Source: Pristionchus mayeri (lineage: Eukaryota > Nematoda > Chromadorea > Rhabditida > Neodiplogasteridae). Taken from it: DNA of 64,000 nucleotides. Location of the stretch: NCBI GenBank assembly GCA_036245805.1, contig BTRK01000005.1, forward strand, positions 15,538,984-15,602,983, read 5' to 3'. Both the position numbers and the translations under genes were made by a program. Below are positions 1 through 11,109 of this stretch, one piece after another; the stretch's first letter is position 1, and every line of letters begins with the position of its first letter. Under the pieces are notes generated by a model. It did not search any database and was not told the origin of the DNA. It saw only the letters and a program-made list of their open reading frames with translations.

Positions 1-1
1 C

Positions 2-323
2 AAGATTCCTGCCCCCACGAACATCTGGCACCGCAAGTTCAAGGTTTCCACCTCTTCACTTCTCCGAGCATGTACCTCTTCAAATGAGGCGGTCGGGTGT
101 CTACTACCCAATTGCCGAAGCACCCAAATGCACTTTTTAGGAAGTGCTCTTTCCTTAGGAATTGTTAATATTTCCAATAGATGTATCCCTTAGGATGGTC
201 GTGAGCAGTACATGGAAGCGTGCAATGAATTCATCGACGTGTGCGAGAAGTGGAGATCAGGATTCATTGTCAGTAATTCACTATTCTTAATTTTCATTGT
301 TAGTCGTTGTCATCGTCGCATAA
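2..323 (+). CDS. 3' end of an uncharacterised protein gene (copy 1 of a tandem pair)
   Basis: Partial gene entering from the left edge. Exons at 2-43, 194-272 and 304-323 join in phase: an exon ending HRKFK, then DGREQYMEACNEF..VCEKWRSGFIV, then a tiny last exon ending VVIVA before TAA. The donor at 273 (GTAATT) and the acceptors at 193 and 303 are normal. The last coding bases and about 60 bp of 3' flank (GTCATCGTCGCATAAG, then ATAATCCAA) repeat at 895-965, so this is the first of two tandem paralogues. Compared with copy 2 it has lost the Tyr-rich strand before the C-terminus and may be decaying. Function unknown. The left boundary cannot be seen. Confidence 0.45.
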
Positions 324-605
324 GGAGATGCATCCTGTCTCATCTCCTTCCATCTTCTATCTGGTTCATAATCGATAATCCAAATACATCTCCATTCTTT
401 CTCTATTCTTCACTCGCTGCTTGATCCCTTTCCGGATGATAACCAAAAATGCCGTGCTTCTGCAACATTTTGGGAGCAGGTTACTTGACAATCTGGGAAA
501 ATATTCAGTAGATAGTAAAAAAGGGTACTACTTTTGGTAATGATCCGGAACGTTATCTTCCGACGGTGATTATCCGACCTAGTGACTCTCAAATCATTCC
601 CCTCA

Positions 606-906
606 GGGCAAAGACATCCATACCCAGAAGGTCTCCCTCGCAAAAGACGGCACTCTCAACATGCCTAAGGTATCTTCCTTCTTTTTTGTACTATTTTTTG
701 TTTATCGAACACCACAGTGGTGCAGAATGTGGATACAGAGAAGGGGAAAGAAGGGGTTGGGGAGATGGAGGGCGTCGACACTTCGTCTCTCATCAATCCA
801 TTCTATTCTCTAAGGTCACGTCATCTGATTCCGCCCAGTACTACACGTACTACAGGGCCAAGGACGGCATCCACCACTACTCCTACTTCAATGTCATCGT
901 CGCATA
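606..906 (+). CDS. C-terminal exons of an Ig-like domain protein (copy 2 of a tandem pair)
   Basis: Two exons, 606-669 and 812-906, join in phase 0. They read KVSLAKDGTLNMPKV then SSDSAQYYTYYRAKDGIHH..YFNVIVA and a TAA stop. The DGTL...V..SDSAQYY pattern is the end of an Ig-type beta sandwich (family knowledge: DGtLtI..v..sDsGtYtC). Here the second canonical cysteine is replaced by Thr/Tyr, so the domain would lack the usual disulphide. Upstream exons are unclear: an open frame at 436-541 (MITKNAVLLQ..) ends at a good donor but in the wrong phase. Probably a secreted or surface protein. The 3' end is well supported; the 5' part is not resolved. Confidence 0.5.
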
Positions 907-3900
907 AGCAGATGAACCCTTTTTCATCTTCCCTCTTCTTCTGATTCGTAATCAATAATCCAATTGTATTCCATCACTCAATAATAAAGTATTATCTGCT
1001 GCATATGTCTCGAGATTATAATAATGCAAATATCACTAATTTCTCCCAGGCATACATCGTTCCATCGGATCAACTAGTGATCCCCTTTTTAAATGAAAAT
1101 ATAAAAGAAATGGGCAGTATGTGATTCCAGATCATGCGTCCTTGACAATTTCCGCGTGATTCACTGTCTCATCATTTCTCAACGACCACGTCTGCCTATT
1201 TCATTCTTCTCATTCCTCCGCCCCGTTTCATTTAGTCATTCCCTGAAGTATTGGCTGATTCATCCAATTCGAGAATCCTCGAGCTCGTTTTCTCCTTCTT
1301 CCCTTCTCTTCGACTGCACTAACACAGCCACTCACATTTATCTTTCGCTATTCTCATCGCTCTTTCTCTTCGTTTTTTTCAACTCCTGAACGCGAGAGGC
1401 TCATCCGTTTCTCGACGCTTGTGAAAGTGCAATTAATCATGTTCGGAAATAGCTTGCCCTTTCGCACGTACAGAATCAATTTCTTACTTTGATGCCATTG
1501 GCTGCCTCACTCGATGGAAACGACAGATCGGGAAAATAAGAGTTCGTAATTCGAATCACCGTCTCTTCATTTTACACACTCTCTCAACCCGTGCAAAGGC
1601 GACAGAGTATGCAGAATGAAGAGATCGTGGTTTCATTTCTCCAACTCTGGGGAAATGATAGAGAAAGAAAAAAAAGTGTGATGGGAAATTTGGTAGAAAG
1701 TGTAAAGAATTCAATAACTTTATAATGAAATAAAATGAGCAAACTGAGAGATGTAATAAGAGATTTTGTTTTTCATGCATTAATTATGTCATTGTCTCAT
1801 TACTAATCTACTCGATTTCATTACTGTGCACTGTTTTCGCTATCCGAGATTCTGCGTTAGTCATGGAAAATTTATGATGAGTGTCCAATTCATCATTCTG
1901 CTCATTTCCGATCTCTCTTCTCGACATAAGTGGAATTGATTTAGTTATTTATTACATTTATAAATGTTCTTCTCATCATTTCTGGTCTAGACAAGCCGAA
2001 ACCCCAATTTTCTGAGATGTCTGTGAAGACGCACAAATTACATGCATGATTTAAATCTGCTGAAAAATGCAGTGTTTGCCGCGTATAGCATGTCCACAAC
2101 GACTTTTGCCTATTGCTTACACGTTTGCAAGAATGACAAATAAATAAATTCACTGAAGGCGATAATACTGCTCGCATATAATCTCTTCCTCTTCTCAAGT
2201 CGCATGTGTCTTGTAGTTACTAAAATTATCCCAGTTCAGCTGTGGAGAGGGCTCAGAAATGGAAGGAAGCTTCTTATTTGCTTCTCATTCTGCACGTTTT
2301 CTCTGCTATTTTCCCGTGAAGAATGCATAAATTATGCATATTTGCTCATTCTTCCTTGTTTGTGCAACCATTCTGCGTGGCCGCTGTGTCCATTTTTGAT
2401 TATGCTAGAAACAAAGTGGTGCCTATGAGCTACGGTGCATTTTGAAGAAAGAACGAAAAAGACCCATTTCCCAATCTCCTTCTCGTCGGGGGCTATTTCG
2501 AGAGTCTAGTTCCTGAATTTGTGACGCAAAAAAACGCGGCTGGCGTCATCCCCCTCTCCCTCTGCAGTTCTCCCACCATTCCGGCAACATGAGTCACCTC
2601 AGTCTCTAGTCTCACCATTGACGTCACTGGCGCATCTCGACAACCATCTTAGCGGCCACTTCTCCCCTTGACTCACCCTGCTGATTTGAATTAGGGAGTT
2701 TCATCACACGGGATGATAGAGTGGAGAGGCGGGAGAGGAAGAGCGCTGAGCGGTATAAAGGAACACGTGTGCCCTCCTTCCCCCCTTCGCTCTGTTGTCC
2801 CTGCCCACTGACTCCGTGCAATTTCCACACGGACACTCGCCGAGTAACACTCTTGCAGGGCATAAACAATGGGTGCGCGAGAGGAAGAGAGGATGACTCT
2901 CATACATCTCCTCATTAGTGAAAGCGAAATATTTTGCTATCCTTAATGCATCCCCTTGTCACTAGTTAGCACATGGACACACGAGCACCACCCTAGTCAT
3001 TATCCCCTACCCATTTTGTTTTGCTGCTATCGCGTTTCTTTCCATCACTAGCTATGCGTTTGTGGGATAAATGAGAGAAACTGCATTCTCCTTCCAATGC
3101 AAACCATTCACAATCTCCCCTCAGATCCCTTCATCCCCCGAGATAACTGATAAATCCGATCTATATCCCCCATTACACTTGACCCCGAGGCAACCATAGA
3201 GATAAGACTGTCTCGCCCTTGGAACGGCAGATGGGGAGAGGGAGGGGGGAGCACGTGACTCTCTCAGTTTTGCGTGCTCTCTCGCCCTCTCTGCCCACCC
3301 AGGGAGAGCTCAAATCAGGGGAAGGAGACCACTGGGAGAGACCAGGGGGCAACCTCTGCCTCACATTGATCGCCCGCTCTCTCCTGTCTGACCCCTACTC
3401 TCTGCCTTGCAAAAAGACATCTATTTGCCCTCCTCTTCCTCCCTCTCATTCCCTCCTTCTGTTTCCCCTTACTTTCTTCCATTACTCTCGAGAAACGCAT
3501 CTTCTCATTCTCTCTCTCTCTCCCTTTCCTGGTAATTCCACCAGAGAGGAGGAAAACGGGCTCTTCCTCAGAATTCGGCGCGAGTTGGAATTGATCGGTC
3601 CTATTACCCGCGAAACCTCATTAGTGGCCACTCCTCTTTCCTCTTTTGCGATGCTACTCCATGTGAATGGATGCTCCCTTGGGGCAACAGAATGATGCCC
3701 TCTGTTTCATATCCGTTCGTTTTATTTCTCCCATCCCTCGACTGAATTCCCAGTCTGAGTGCGTGCGAACGAAGTTTGGGATAGTGGTTTCAAGTGGACA
3801 CTAGACAGAATTAGTTTGGAAATGCCAACACTAGAGCCTAGCAGTGACTAGCGCAGTACTCGTGGTTCTCTGATAAGAGCTCTCTCTCCCTTCCTTTCAA

Positions 3901-4126
3901 CCTTGTTATCGACTAGAAGGTAATGCTATCGCTTTGTGCGTCTGGGCACTCTTATTTGTCTATGGTCTCTCGTCTCTTTGAATAGCAAGATAGAACAAGG
4001 AATGGAGAGATATATCCCCATACAGCGTTGCCAAGCAATTGCTATCCAAAGGCGCTCATTTTCTCACACCTTATCCGTATTCCGAGAATTCCGATTCATG
4101 GATTTCTTTCCTTTCCTCCACAGCTG
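907..4126. promoter_or_regulatory. 3.2-kb upstream region of stomatin-like gene A with blocks conserved at gene B
   Basis: No convincing coding exon is seen; the open frames are pyrimidine-rich shadows. Several blocks recur in inverted order upstream of gene B (13.6-16.7 kb): a CRE-like pair GTGACGCAAA...GGCGTCAT at 2521-2549; a TATA-type box followed by an E-box, TATAAAGGAACACGTG, at 2754-2769; a GTTTCATCA block near 2699; a GATAAG plus TTGTTATCG block at 3872-3910; and the CTGATGT.GAAGCTGA start-codon context at 4124-4140. Conservation of noncoding blocks between two gene copies suggests promoter or enhancer function or an upstream noncoding exon. A hairpin repeat lies at 1540-1648. Confidence 0.5.
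1540..1648. repeat. Short hairpin (MITE-like) element, also present at 60.3 kb
   Basis: Imperfect inverted repeat of about 110 bp. The left arm reads AGTTCGTAATTCG..CGTCTCTTCATT and the right arm AATGAAGAG..GTGG..TCATTTCTCCAACTCT. The same sequence, better conserved, occurs at 60344-60454 just before the CDF gene, so this is a dispersed element rather than a local feature. Confidence 0.6.
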
Positions 4127-6638
4127 ATGTTGAAGCTGACTCACTCTCTCACTTCTGTTTTTCTTCACTGATAAGTCTTGTTGCTAGGAGCCACCTATTT
4201 CTACAGGTGCTAATTTTCGTGCCTCAATCTCATTATATTCTCTCTATCTGTCTTTTTGAGCTTTTGCTCTCTGCAGTCCATATTTCCCAAGCTTTGTTCT
4301 TTCTCCGTGAAGAAAATTGAGGATGTCTGTGGATGAGGTAGCTCTTTTCTATTTTTTATGCGCTCGCGATAACCTCCAATTTCACGCACCCAATTCAGCA
4401 TCACATTCGTCGAATTGTTCTCGAGATTTCCATTCTGAACAGGATGTCATGCAATATTTGAATTTCAGATGCCAATCAACACGATTATCAACTTCGTCCC
4501 CCAACAGGAAGCATGGGTGATCGAGAGAATGGGCAGATTCCACAAAATCCTCGAGCCCGTGAGTGGAATCATAAGTTTTGTAGAACATCACTTCCTGATC
4601 GTGACATAGCTATCGCTTTCTTTGCTGAAGTCTTCATTAGAATAGTAGAGAGTGAAGATACTCTCAATTAACAGTGATTTTAAGAACGATGATCACAAAC
4701 AGTGGTGTAGGAACATATGTTCAGGGATTGAATTGGCTGATTCCCTGCATCGATGAGATCAAGTATGTGAAGTCGCTCAAGGAAAAGCCGGTCGACATCC
4801 AGCCACAAGGTAAGAACTCAAGAGCCTACTCATATTACATTTCCTAAGGGGATAAATACTCGAAGAAAAAAATGCAACATGATACGACAGTTCATTAAGT
4901 TTATTTGGGTGTTCATTCATTTTCCGTCACTTCCAATATGAGTAATTCAGGCGCTGTCACTCTCGACAACGTGCAGCTCCAATTGGATGGCGTACTGTAC
5001 CTCCAGATCTTCGACCCTTACAAGGTAATCCACTTCCATACTGATATTTTCCTGACACCGAATTGGGTCTTGCTTGTTTGATGTTAGATTGATGTGCTAC
5101 TGGAAGTAGTAGGCATAGGTATTTGCGTCACAAGACCGGGGGTCCACCTAGGAAGTAAACAGGGGAGAGGCCTGAAATTCAACACCTTCCGCATACAACA
5201 TGTTAGCGCTGTGTCAAACGACGAGTTGATGTTATGTTTGATCCCAGGGTGTATTTACAAAAACAAACTATAGTTTATTCAAGACGTATTAATCCATATT
5301 AAATTATTAATTTTACACATTCCAGGCCTCGTATGGAGTCTACGATGCCGAATTCGCCATCTCCCAGCTTGCACAGACGACGATGAGATGCGAGGTTTGA
5401 TGATTTCTCTTTTTTCGATCCGTTTCGAGATATGGTCCTGAGAGACCAGCACAGGTAGGAGGTAGTGTGTTCCGACTATTTTTACGTGATTATGAAGAAA
5501 TTCGCACTCACCGTTCTAGAAACATCCCATCTCACGCCATTTTATCTCGAATAAATGCTAAGAAATACGACCATTTCATGTAGATTCATCTATAAACAAT
5601 CACGAAACGTTGGAGTGAAAATAATTTCAGGTCGGCAAGATGCTGCTCGACGAGGTCTTCAGAGAGAGGGAACGAGTGAACGTCGCCATCGTACTGGCCA
5701 TCAACGAGGCTGCGAAGCCATGGGGAATCCAGTGTCTGAGATATGAAATCAGTGAGTCAATTGGCTATTCAATAGAGTGAAATAGGAACGCAAATGGCAT
5801 TCAATGTGTGCAAAAGGAAACTGTAGGATATTGCTTCTTAATGGTGTTCTAATTATGGAAGAAAATTTGGATTAATAAAGTGGTGAAAGTCCATATTCAG
5901 AGAACATGACGATGCCGTCGAAGATCCAGGAGGCGATGCAGATGCAGGTCGAAGCTGAGAGAAAGAAGGTATTGTATTTAACGTTTTGAAGAACCCTTTG
6001 AGAAATTCTAAATCTTCCTGTATTTGTTTAAATCAATGCAATTTCAGAGAGCCATGATTCTTCAATCGGAAGGACAGAGAGAAGCTGCTATTAACACAGC
6101 ACAGGGGCAGAAACAGTCGAGAATCCTCAACTCTGAGGCTAATGAGGCCGAGCAGGTACTTTACTCTTGCTATGTATTCTCCAAATTTGTATTCTCCTTC
6201 TAAGCTCGTGATCATGGTACTGTTTTCAGATTAACCTGGCTAGAGGAGCAGCCAAAGCAGTGGAACTGGACGCTGAATCGAGAGCCAAGGCAATCAATTT
6301 GATCACCGCGGCTATTTCGGAGAACAATGGAGGTACGATAGTTGAATAATTTTCTCTTGACACTCAAAACTACCTAGCGCATAACTTGCTATACTTATTT
6401 CGATTGCACGTACATACACATGCTAGAAAAATATCCGCTGACCAGGAGAATTGTACTAAGCAACTCCTTTTCAGAGAAGGCCGCTACTCTCGTCCTCGGA
6501 GAACGTTACATCGAGGCTTTCGGTCATCTTGCCCAGAAATCGACAACTATGATCGTTCCCGCCAGTGCTTCTGAACCAGCCTCTGTTCTAGCTCAGGCAC
6601 TATCCATCTATGGAACCATCTCCTCGAAGAAGTCATGA
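4127..6638 (+). CDS. stl-1: Stomatin-like protein 2 family paralogue A (SPFH domain), no clear mitochondrial presequence
   Basis: Nine main exons: 4469-4558, 4725-4809, 4951-5024, 5326-5394, 5631-5751, 5901-5968, 6048-6155, 6230-6332, 6475-6638. They encode about 293 residues from MPINTIINFVPQQEAW through the SPFH/band-7 core (LDGVLYLQIFDPYK, QLAQTTMRCE, LLDEVFRERERVN), the coiled region (SKIQEAMQMQVEAERKK) and the C-terminus ending SSKKS. An upstream mini-exon 4127-4156 (MLKLTHSLTS) follows a CCACAG acceptor and fits in phase 0; gene B has the same arrangement. Family knowledge: SLP-2/STL-1 scaffolds the mitochondrial inner membrane with prohibitins and cardiolipin. The Arg-rich presequence seen in gene C is absent here, so the location may differ (inference). 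A poly(A) signal AATAAA lies near 6914. Confidence 0.9.
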
Positions 6639-7117
6639 TCGTGACCTATTATTGTACAGCAAATGTATTTCTGCCAAAAATATTGTGACAAACCTTTACT
6701 ACTCACCATGTTAATTTATTATTACTCTTTGTTTATTTCTGTCAAATTTTTCAAAACATTTTCAGTTGCATTTCAATTCAAGACTTCGTTTTCGCCATGT
6801 TCCTGACTTCCTTACTCAGTTGCTATCTTGTCAAATTAGATATTGATTTAGACCAGTTCTGTTCTCATGTCAATCCTTGTATCGTGCTTTTCTGCAAATC
6901 CTGTGATTGCAAAATAAATACATTTGGATAAATTTGGATGGATACATGGTGAATGATTTTGAATATGAAATTTAATTGTATTGGTACAATTAACCGAACG
7001 AAGTAATTATTAATATTTTTCTAAAAAAATTTTAGGTTTTCTTGCTGGTTCGAAAACCCAAGTGGTGATGCGTTGAACTGACTGCTTAAACAAGGAAAAT
7101 ATACTACAATAATCACT
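6639..7117. other. Intergenic, convergent 3' ends
   Basis: AT-rich spacer between the + strand stomatin-like gene A and the - strand transthyretin-like gene. It contains AATAAA near 6914 for gene A. No coding signal was seen. Confidence 0.6.
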
Positions 7118-8518
7118 TTATCTGCGGTCCCACTTTCCCTTTGTCGTGCGGGCATGATTGCACATATCACAGAAGGTGAGCTCAGTATTCTCGACGTCGA
7201 TCATTCCGATGTAATCCTTGAACGACTCCTTTACGTTTCCGTAGTGCTTGCACAGACAGGTATACTCTGCAAATTGAATAATTTTTAAAAACAAATCATT
7301 TACTAATTACATTTAATTAAATTTAACTATAAATTTAATTATTCATTTAATTATGTTAATTATTTACTATTTGCAATTAAATAAAAGTTTTACAAATTAC
7401 CGGTTCTGCAGGTGTGCTCGATGGTCATCACGAGTTCGATATGGTCGTCTCCAGGCGCCAATTCATTAAGCTGAAAATATTGCACACATAATTATACAGA
7501 ACCATTAGCACGTTCTGGTGAGAGAAAAAAAGTTCCCTAGTCTGAGAAATGCACAAGTAAGATATTGTCGCCAGTGCTTAATGTTTTTGATATTCCGAAT
7601 AAATTATTGGCTGACCGATCCGTAAAGGTGGAAATGCACGTTGTGTCTCGTGGGCGTGGGCGGCTCGCAGAAATGGGGCTGCGACCACTGATATGGCTGC
7701 AAAATATCTTTTTTAGATTAAAACAAATCAAAATAAAATATTTTTATAAGACTAATTAATCACCCCAACGCCGCCGAGGGCTTCGTGAAATGCCACAAAG
7801 CCGATGTCCAAATCGATGTCCTGAGAACGACGACAGTTAGCTCCTCCCAATTTTGTAGGTAGTGACGAACTCCTAGTTCGAGAAACGATAACACGCTCTC
7901 TTCATACTGAGCACTCTATCGATTGGTCTAGTGACGGGATTGTAGAATGAAGATTTTTCGATATTTGTCCCCTCTCCCCCCTCCCCTATCATGGCTCATT
8001 CCCTCCACATCAGAGAGGGGCTGTGTGACCGAAAATCAAGGGAGATTCATCTAGAAATGGATGGGGCAGGGGGGGTTAGGCCAAATACCGAAGAAGTGCT
8101 GAAGATAGTGTGGCATCGTCTCTCTAACTCTGCTCCTTACCCACAAGTTGGCGCGAGCCTTGAAGTGCTCCGAGCAAGCGATCATCCCTTCGATGTCCAC
8201 GTAGACCTCGACTTGGAAATTCAGGATCTTAAAGCGAATTACCAAAGTTTTAAAATCGTGTTGAATTGATTTTGGGCTGATTTTGGGGACATTGTTGCTG
8301 AGTGGTTCTTGAACTATTCATTGTAAGCATAAATCACAGCTCGGCGATCCCTCGAGCCATCGGCGGAGCTGTTCCGAGCTGCTGGCAGAGCGTGAGCAAT
8401 CTGCGAAGATGAGAAAAAATTGTGGTTAAAAAAGTAGATGGTATTCTTGATTCCGCGCAGTTCTCACCTCACTAATGCAGCCAGCAATCAGCACCAAGAG
8501 TACAGCAGCAAACTTCAT
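7118..8518 (-). CDS. Secreted transthyretin-like (TTL-type) cysteine-containing protein
   Basis: Seven exons (8468-8518, 8338-8400, 8141-8227, 7764-7820, 7616-7696, 7401-7470, 7118-7266) close exactly in phase and give 185 residues. The N-terminus MKFAAVLLVLIAGCISE is a signal peptide. A beta-rich body follows: VEVYVDIEGMIACSEHFKAR, ANLWDIDLDIGF, then LNELAPGDDHIELVMTIEHTC, then a tail with CLCKHYG and TFCDMCNHAR. The order G.I.C....A...L.E.D...., F, ..I.H.C resembles nematode transthyretin-like (TTL) domains, but the fit is approximate, so the family call is inference. Extracellular role unknown. Decayed relatives lie at 56.4-57.2 kb and 57.7 kb. Confidence 0.8.
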
Positions 8519-9109
8519 TTTCTTGTTTCTAAAATTGCGAAAACATTGGAAAATAGGAGGAAAATCGGAGCAACCAACCTCTTGAATGGAGAAGAGAGGG
8601 GAGATTTACAACGAACAAAGGGATTAGCTATTTGATGACGTGTCACTTCAACGATTGGTCATCTCAAAATCTCAAAACAATATCACAAATTTGCTTTACT
8701 CAATGTACATTATTTTAGATTTATTCGCAAAATTTATACAGCGACGTGTGATTCGGATTGCGAAATCGGTCGGGAGAGAGGAAGCAGGTAATAAAATGAC
8801 GTCACAGGCGATTGCGAGACTCAGCAAACACGGCAGCCCCGCATATTTCGTCGAATTATTTGTTTTCTTTCTGATCACATACGCTGCGCCGATCTTCGTC
8901 TATGAGTTCCACTAGATTTTTTAAGAAGCTTCTCGCAACCTGGAGCGCCCTTTTCAATATGAAATGCTTTTCCAGAAAGTGATTGGCATCGATATTTATC
9001 TTCTCTCGAAGGAACAGTTCAAAAACACAACACATGACTCGTAGCATAGAAACAATATGAATCACAAATTAGGCCACAACGGGATGAATTTAGTGAGATC
9101 TTCCTCAGT
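8519..9109. other. Intergenic / upstream of the TTL-like gene
   Basis: About 590 bp between the TTL-like start and the skr stop, both on the - strand. It holds an ATGACGTCAC (CRE-type) site near 8796-8805. No coding signal was seen. Confidence 0.5.
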
Positions 9110-10091
9110 TTAGTCCTCGCACCAGGCGTTCTCCTTTCTGATCTGTTCCTCCTCCTCGGGAGTGAAGTCATTCTTGATGCCGAACGTCGTTCTGATTTCC
9201 TCGGGAGTTTTGCCCTGAAAATGAACGAAATTAGTCAATACTCGACCTGCTAATAGTAGGGGATAAGGAATTAATTAGTAAATATGTCCCTAAAGTGTAA
9301 AGTGTAAATAAAATTCGTACCTTGATCATATTGGCGATAGTCTTGCAACAACTCTGGAGGAGACCCTTGATATCGAGGTAGTTGGCTGCCAGAAGAACTT
9401 CGAAGAGAGTCGATAGGTCGACCTGAAAAAAAAGATGTAAAACAAATGAAAAGTAATTATAAAATTGAATCTCATTAAATAAAGAAAAACAAAATGTATT
9501 CATACCTTGAGGAAGTCCACATCCCACTGGGGAATGTCATCGGTTCTCTTCTCCTTATCCTCATCTTCATCCTTATCCTTCACAGGGTCATCCTTGTGTT
9601 GCTTTAGCCATTCAATCACCAGTTTGAGCGTGACTCCCTTGACGTTGGGAAGAGGAATCGGCATGGGTGCGGCATCAGAATCCGCGTCGTCAAGGCCCAT
9701 GCTCTGAAAAATAGAGAATCAGTTAATTACGGTACACAAGAGTAGTGTAGGGTAGAGTTACGGTAGGGTGTGTACAGCCACATTCAGAATTAATTATGTA
9801 GGGTGCAAGCAGTACATGTATAGTTGTGACGGATGAATGGTGTTATATGCAAAATCATAGCTCCTGCTTCATACCGAGTTACACGATAAGGCTATGAGCA
9901 TATAAGTACTGTGAGGTACTAAAGGGCGGGATGTTGAGGAGTACCGCGGGAATGCGGTAGGCAGGGGATATTGGGTGTAGGTGGACCTGGATACTTACCG
10001 TAATGAGCGTCTCGATGGTGCCAGCATGCTTGACCCACTGTCGTTCGACTGTGAAGGATTCTTCATCAGAGGAAGTGAGGGTGACGGACAT
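9110..10091 (-). CDS. skr: SKP1-related protein (SCF ubiquitin ligase adaptor), copy 1
   Basis: Four exons (9999-10091, 9506-9703, 9321-9422, 9110-9214) in phase 0 give 165 residues. The order is typical of Skp1: N-terminal strand region ([15 protein letters not shown]), the acidic insert after [25 protein letters not shown], the helical core [20 protein letters not shown], and the F-box-binding C-terminus [21 protein letters not shown] ending NAWCED. Skp1 links Cullin-1 to F-box proteins. A TATA-like box (TATTTAAA on the - strand, 10173-10180) lies about 80 bp upstream of the start. The upstream 120 bp closely match those of the second copy at 23.9 kb, so both copies probably share regulation. 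An F-box gene lies at 40.3 kb. Confidence 0.93.
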
Positions 10092-10215
10092 GACTAGAGA
10101 AAGGGACTAGGACAGGAGGACTAGTCGAGAAGAGTGAAGATGATGAGATGATTGAATGAGGCCGAGCAGGGGTTTAAATAGCCATCATTGGAAGGGCGGA
10201 GCCTATTGTGGCGTC
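10092..10215 (-). promoter_or_regulatory. skr copy 1 core promoter
   Basis: This segment aligns with 23770-23898 ahead of skr copy 2: a shared TCCGCCCTTCCAATGA block, a TATA-type box (TATTTAAACC here, TATATAAACC there), a CATTCA.TCATCTCATC initiator-like stretch and CTTCTCGACTAGTCC before the ATG. Confidence 0.6.
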
Positions 10216-11109
10216 AGATCATCTTCTCACCTATTGAGTTGAAAATGATATGTCCCAAAGGGGAAGCTCCTTTCATTGCATCTGAGTGCGAATGCTGCTT
10301 GAATAGGTGGTGAGCGTTAGATTCCATAGCGTTTTTATTTGAATCATCAGACAAATCAAATAACCAAACTTGATTAAATGCAATATCTAAAATGTAATTT
10401 TTTGATGTCGATGGTTGGATCAGTATATTCGAAATATGGAAAGAATTAGTCAAAGTAAACAAAATGTGAATGTATAGACATATGCTAATTTAAAATACCA
10501 CACTGCAGCATTGCATGTTCGAGTTGATAAAACACACCATGAAGAACCTTTTTATGAACTAAGCGTAAAACAAGGTCTTCGAAAAATCGTTTTCTGAAAT
10601 TTTGACACCATTCGCATAAACAGGCTGGTTTGGAATTGTTTTAAATTCCCATTTTCAATTATTTTTTTTATTTTAAACACGAGTAAGTAATATATAAGTA
10701 AGTAGCGTTGAAAAGACATTCAGAATGCAACTGGCTATTGTTTGATTACGACTTCTAATCTTTTCTAAATATGATAAACGCAGAAAAATCTTCTTGATTT
10801 ACGACAAAAAGTATTTTATTTATTATACATGATTTATCAACATGAACTTATTTATTAACACGAAAAGCGAATTTCTTGGCTGGAGTGCAGAATTGTGACA
10901 ATGAACTGGGCTAAACGATGCCTAATTTGACAAGAGTGCGAGTAATGATTGATGCCGATTTCTAATCGAATAGATAGGCAGATACGAAATGTAATGAAGA
11001 ATGTATTCACAATGATCCTACACAAAAGTTTACAATAGATTATTGCGGAGCAATAATGGGCGGGAATGGGTGGATAGGTTGATCTTTGATCTCATGTGAA
11101 ATTGGGAAA
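10216..11109. other. Intergenic, AT-rich
   Basis: About 890 bp between the skr promoter and the 3' end of stomatin-like gene B. No coding signal or structured repeat was recognised. Confidence 0.5.

Noticed and set aside
3219..3695. 158-codon + strand frame
   Set aside because: Composition follows CT-rich sequence; not kept in the mirrored gene B upstream region; no domain.
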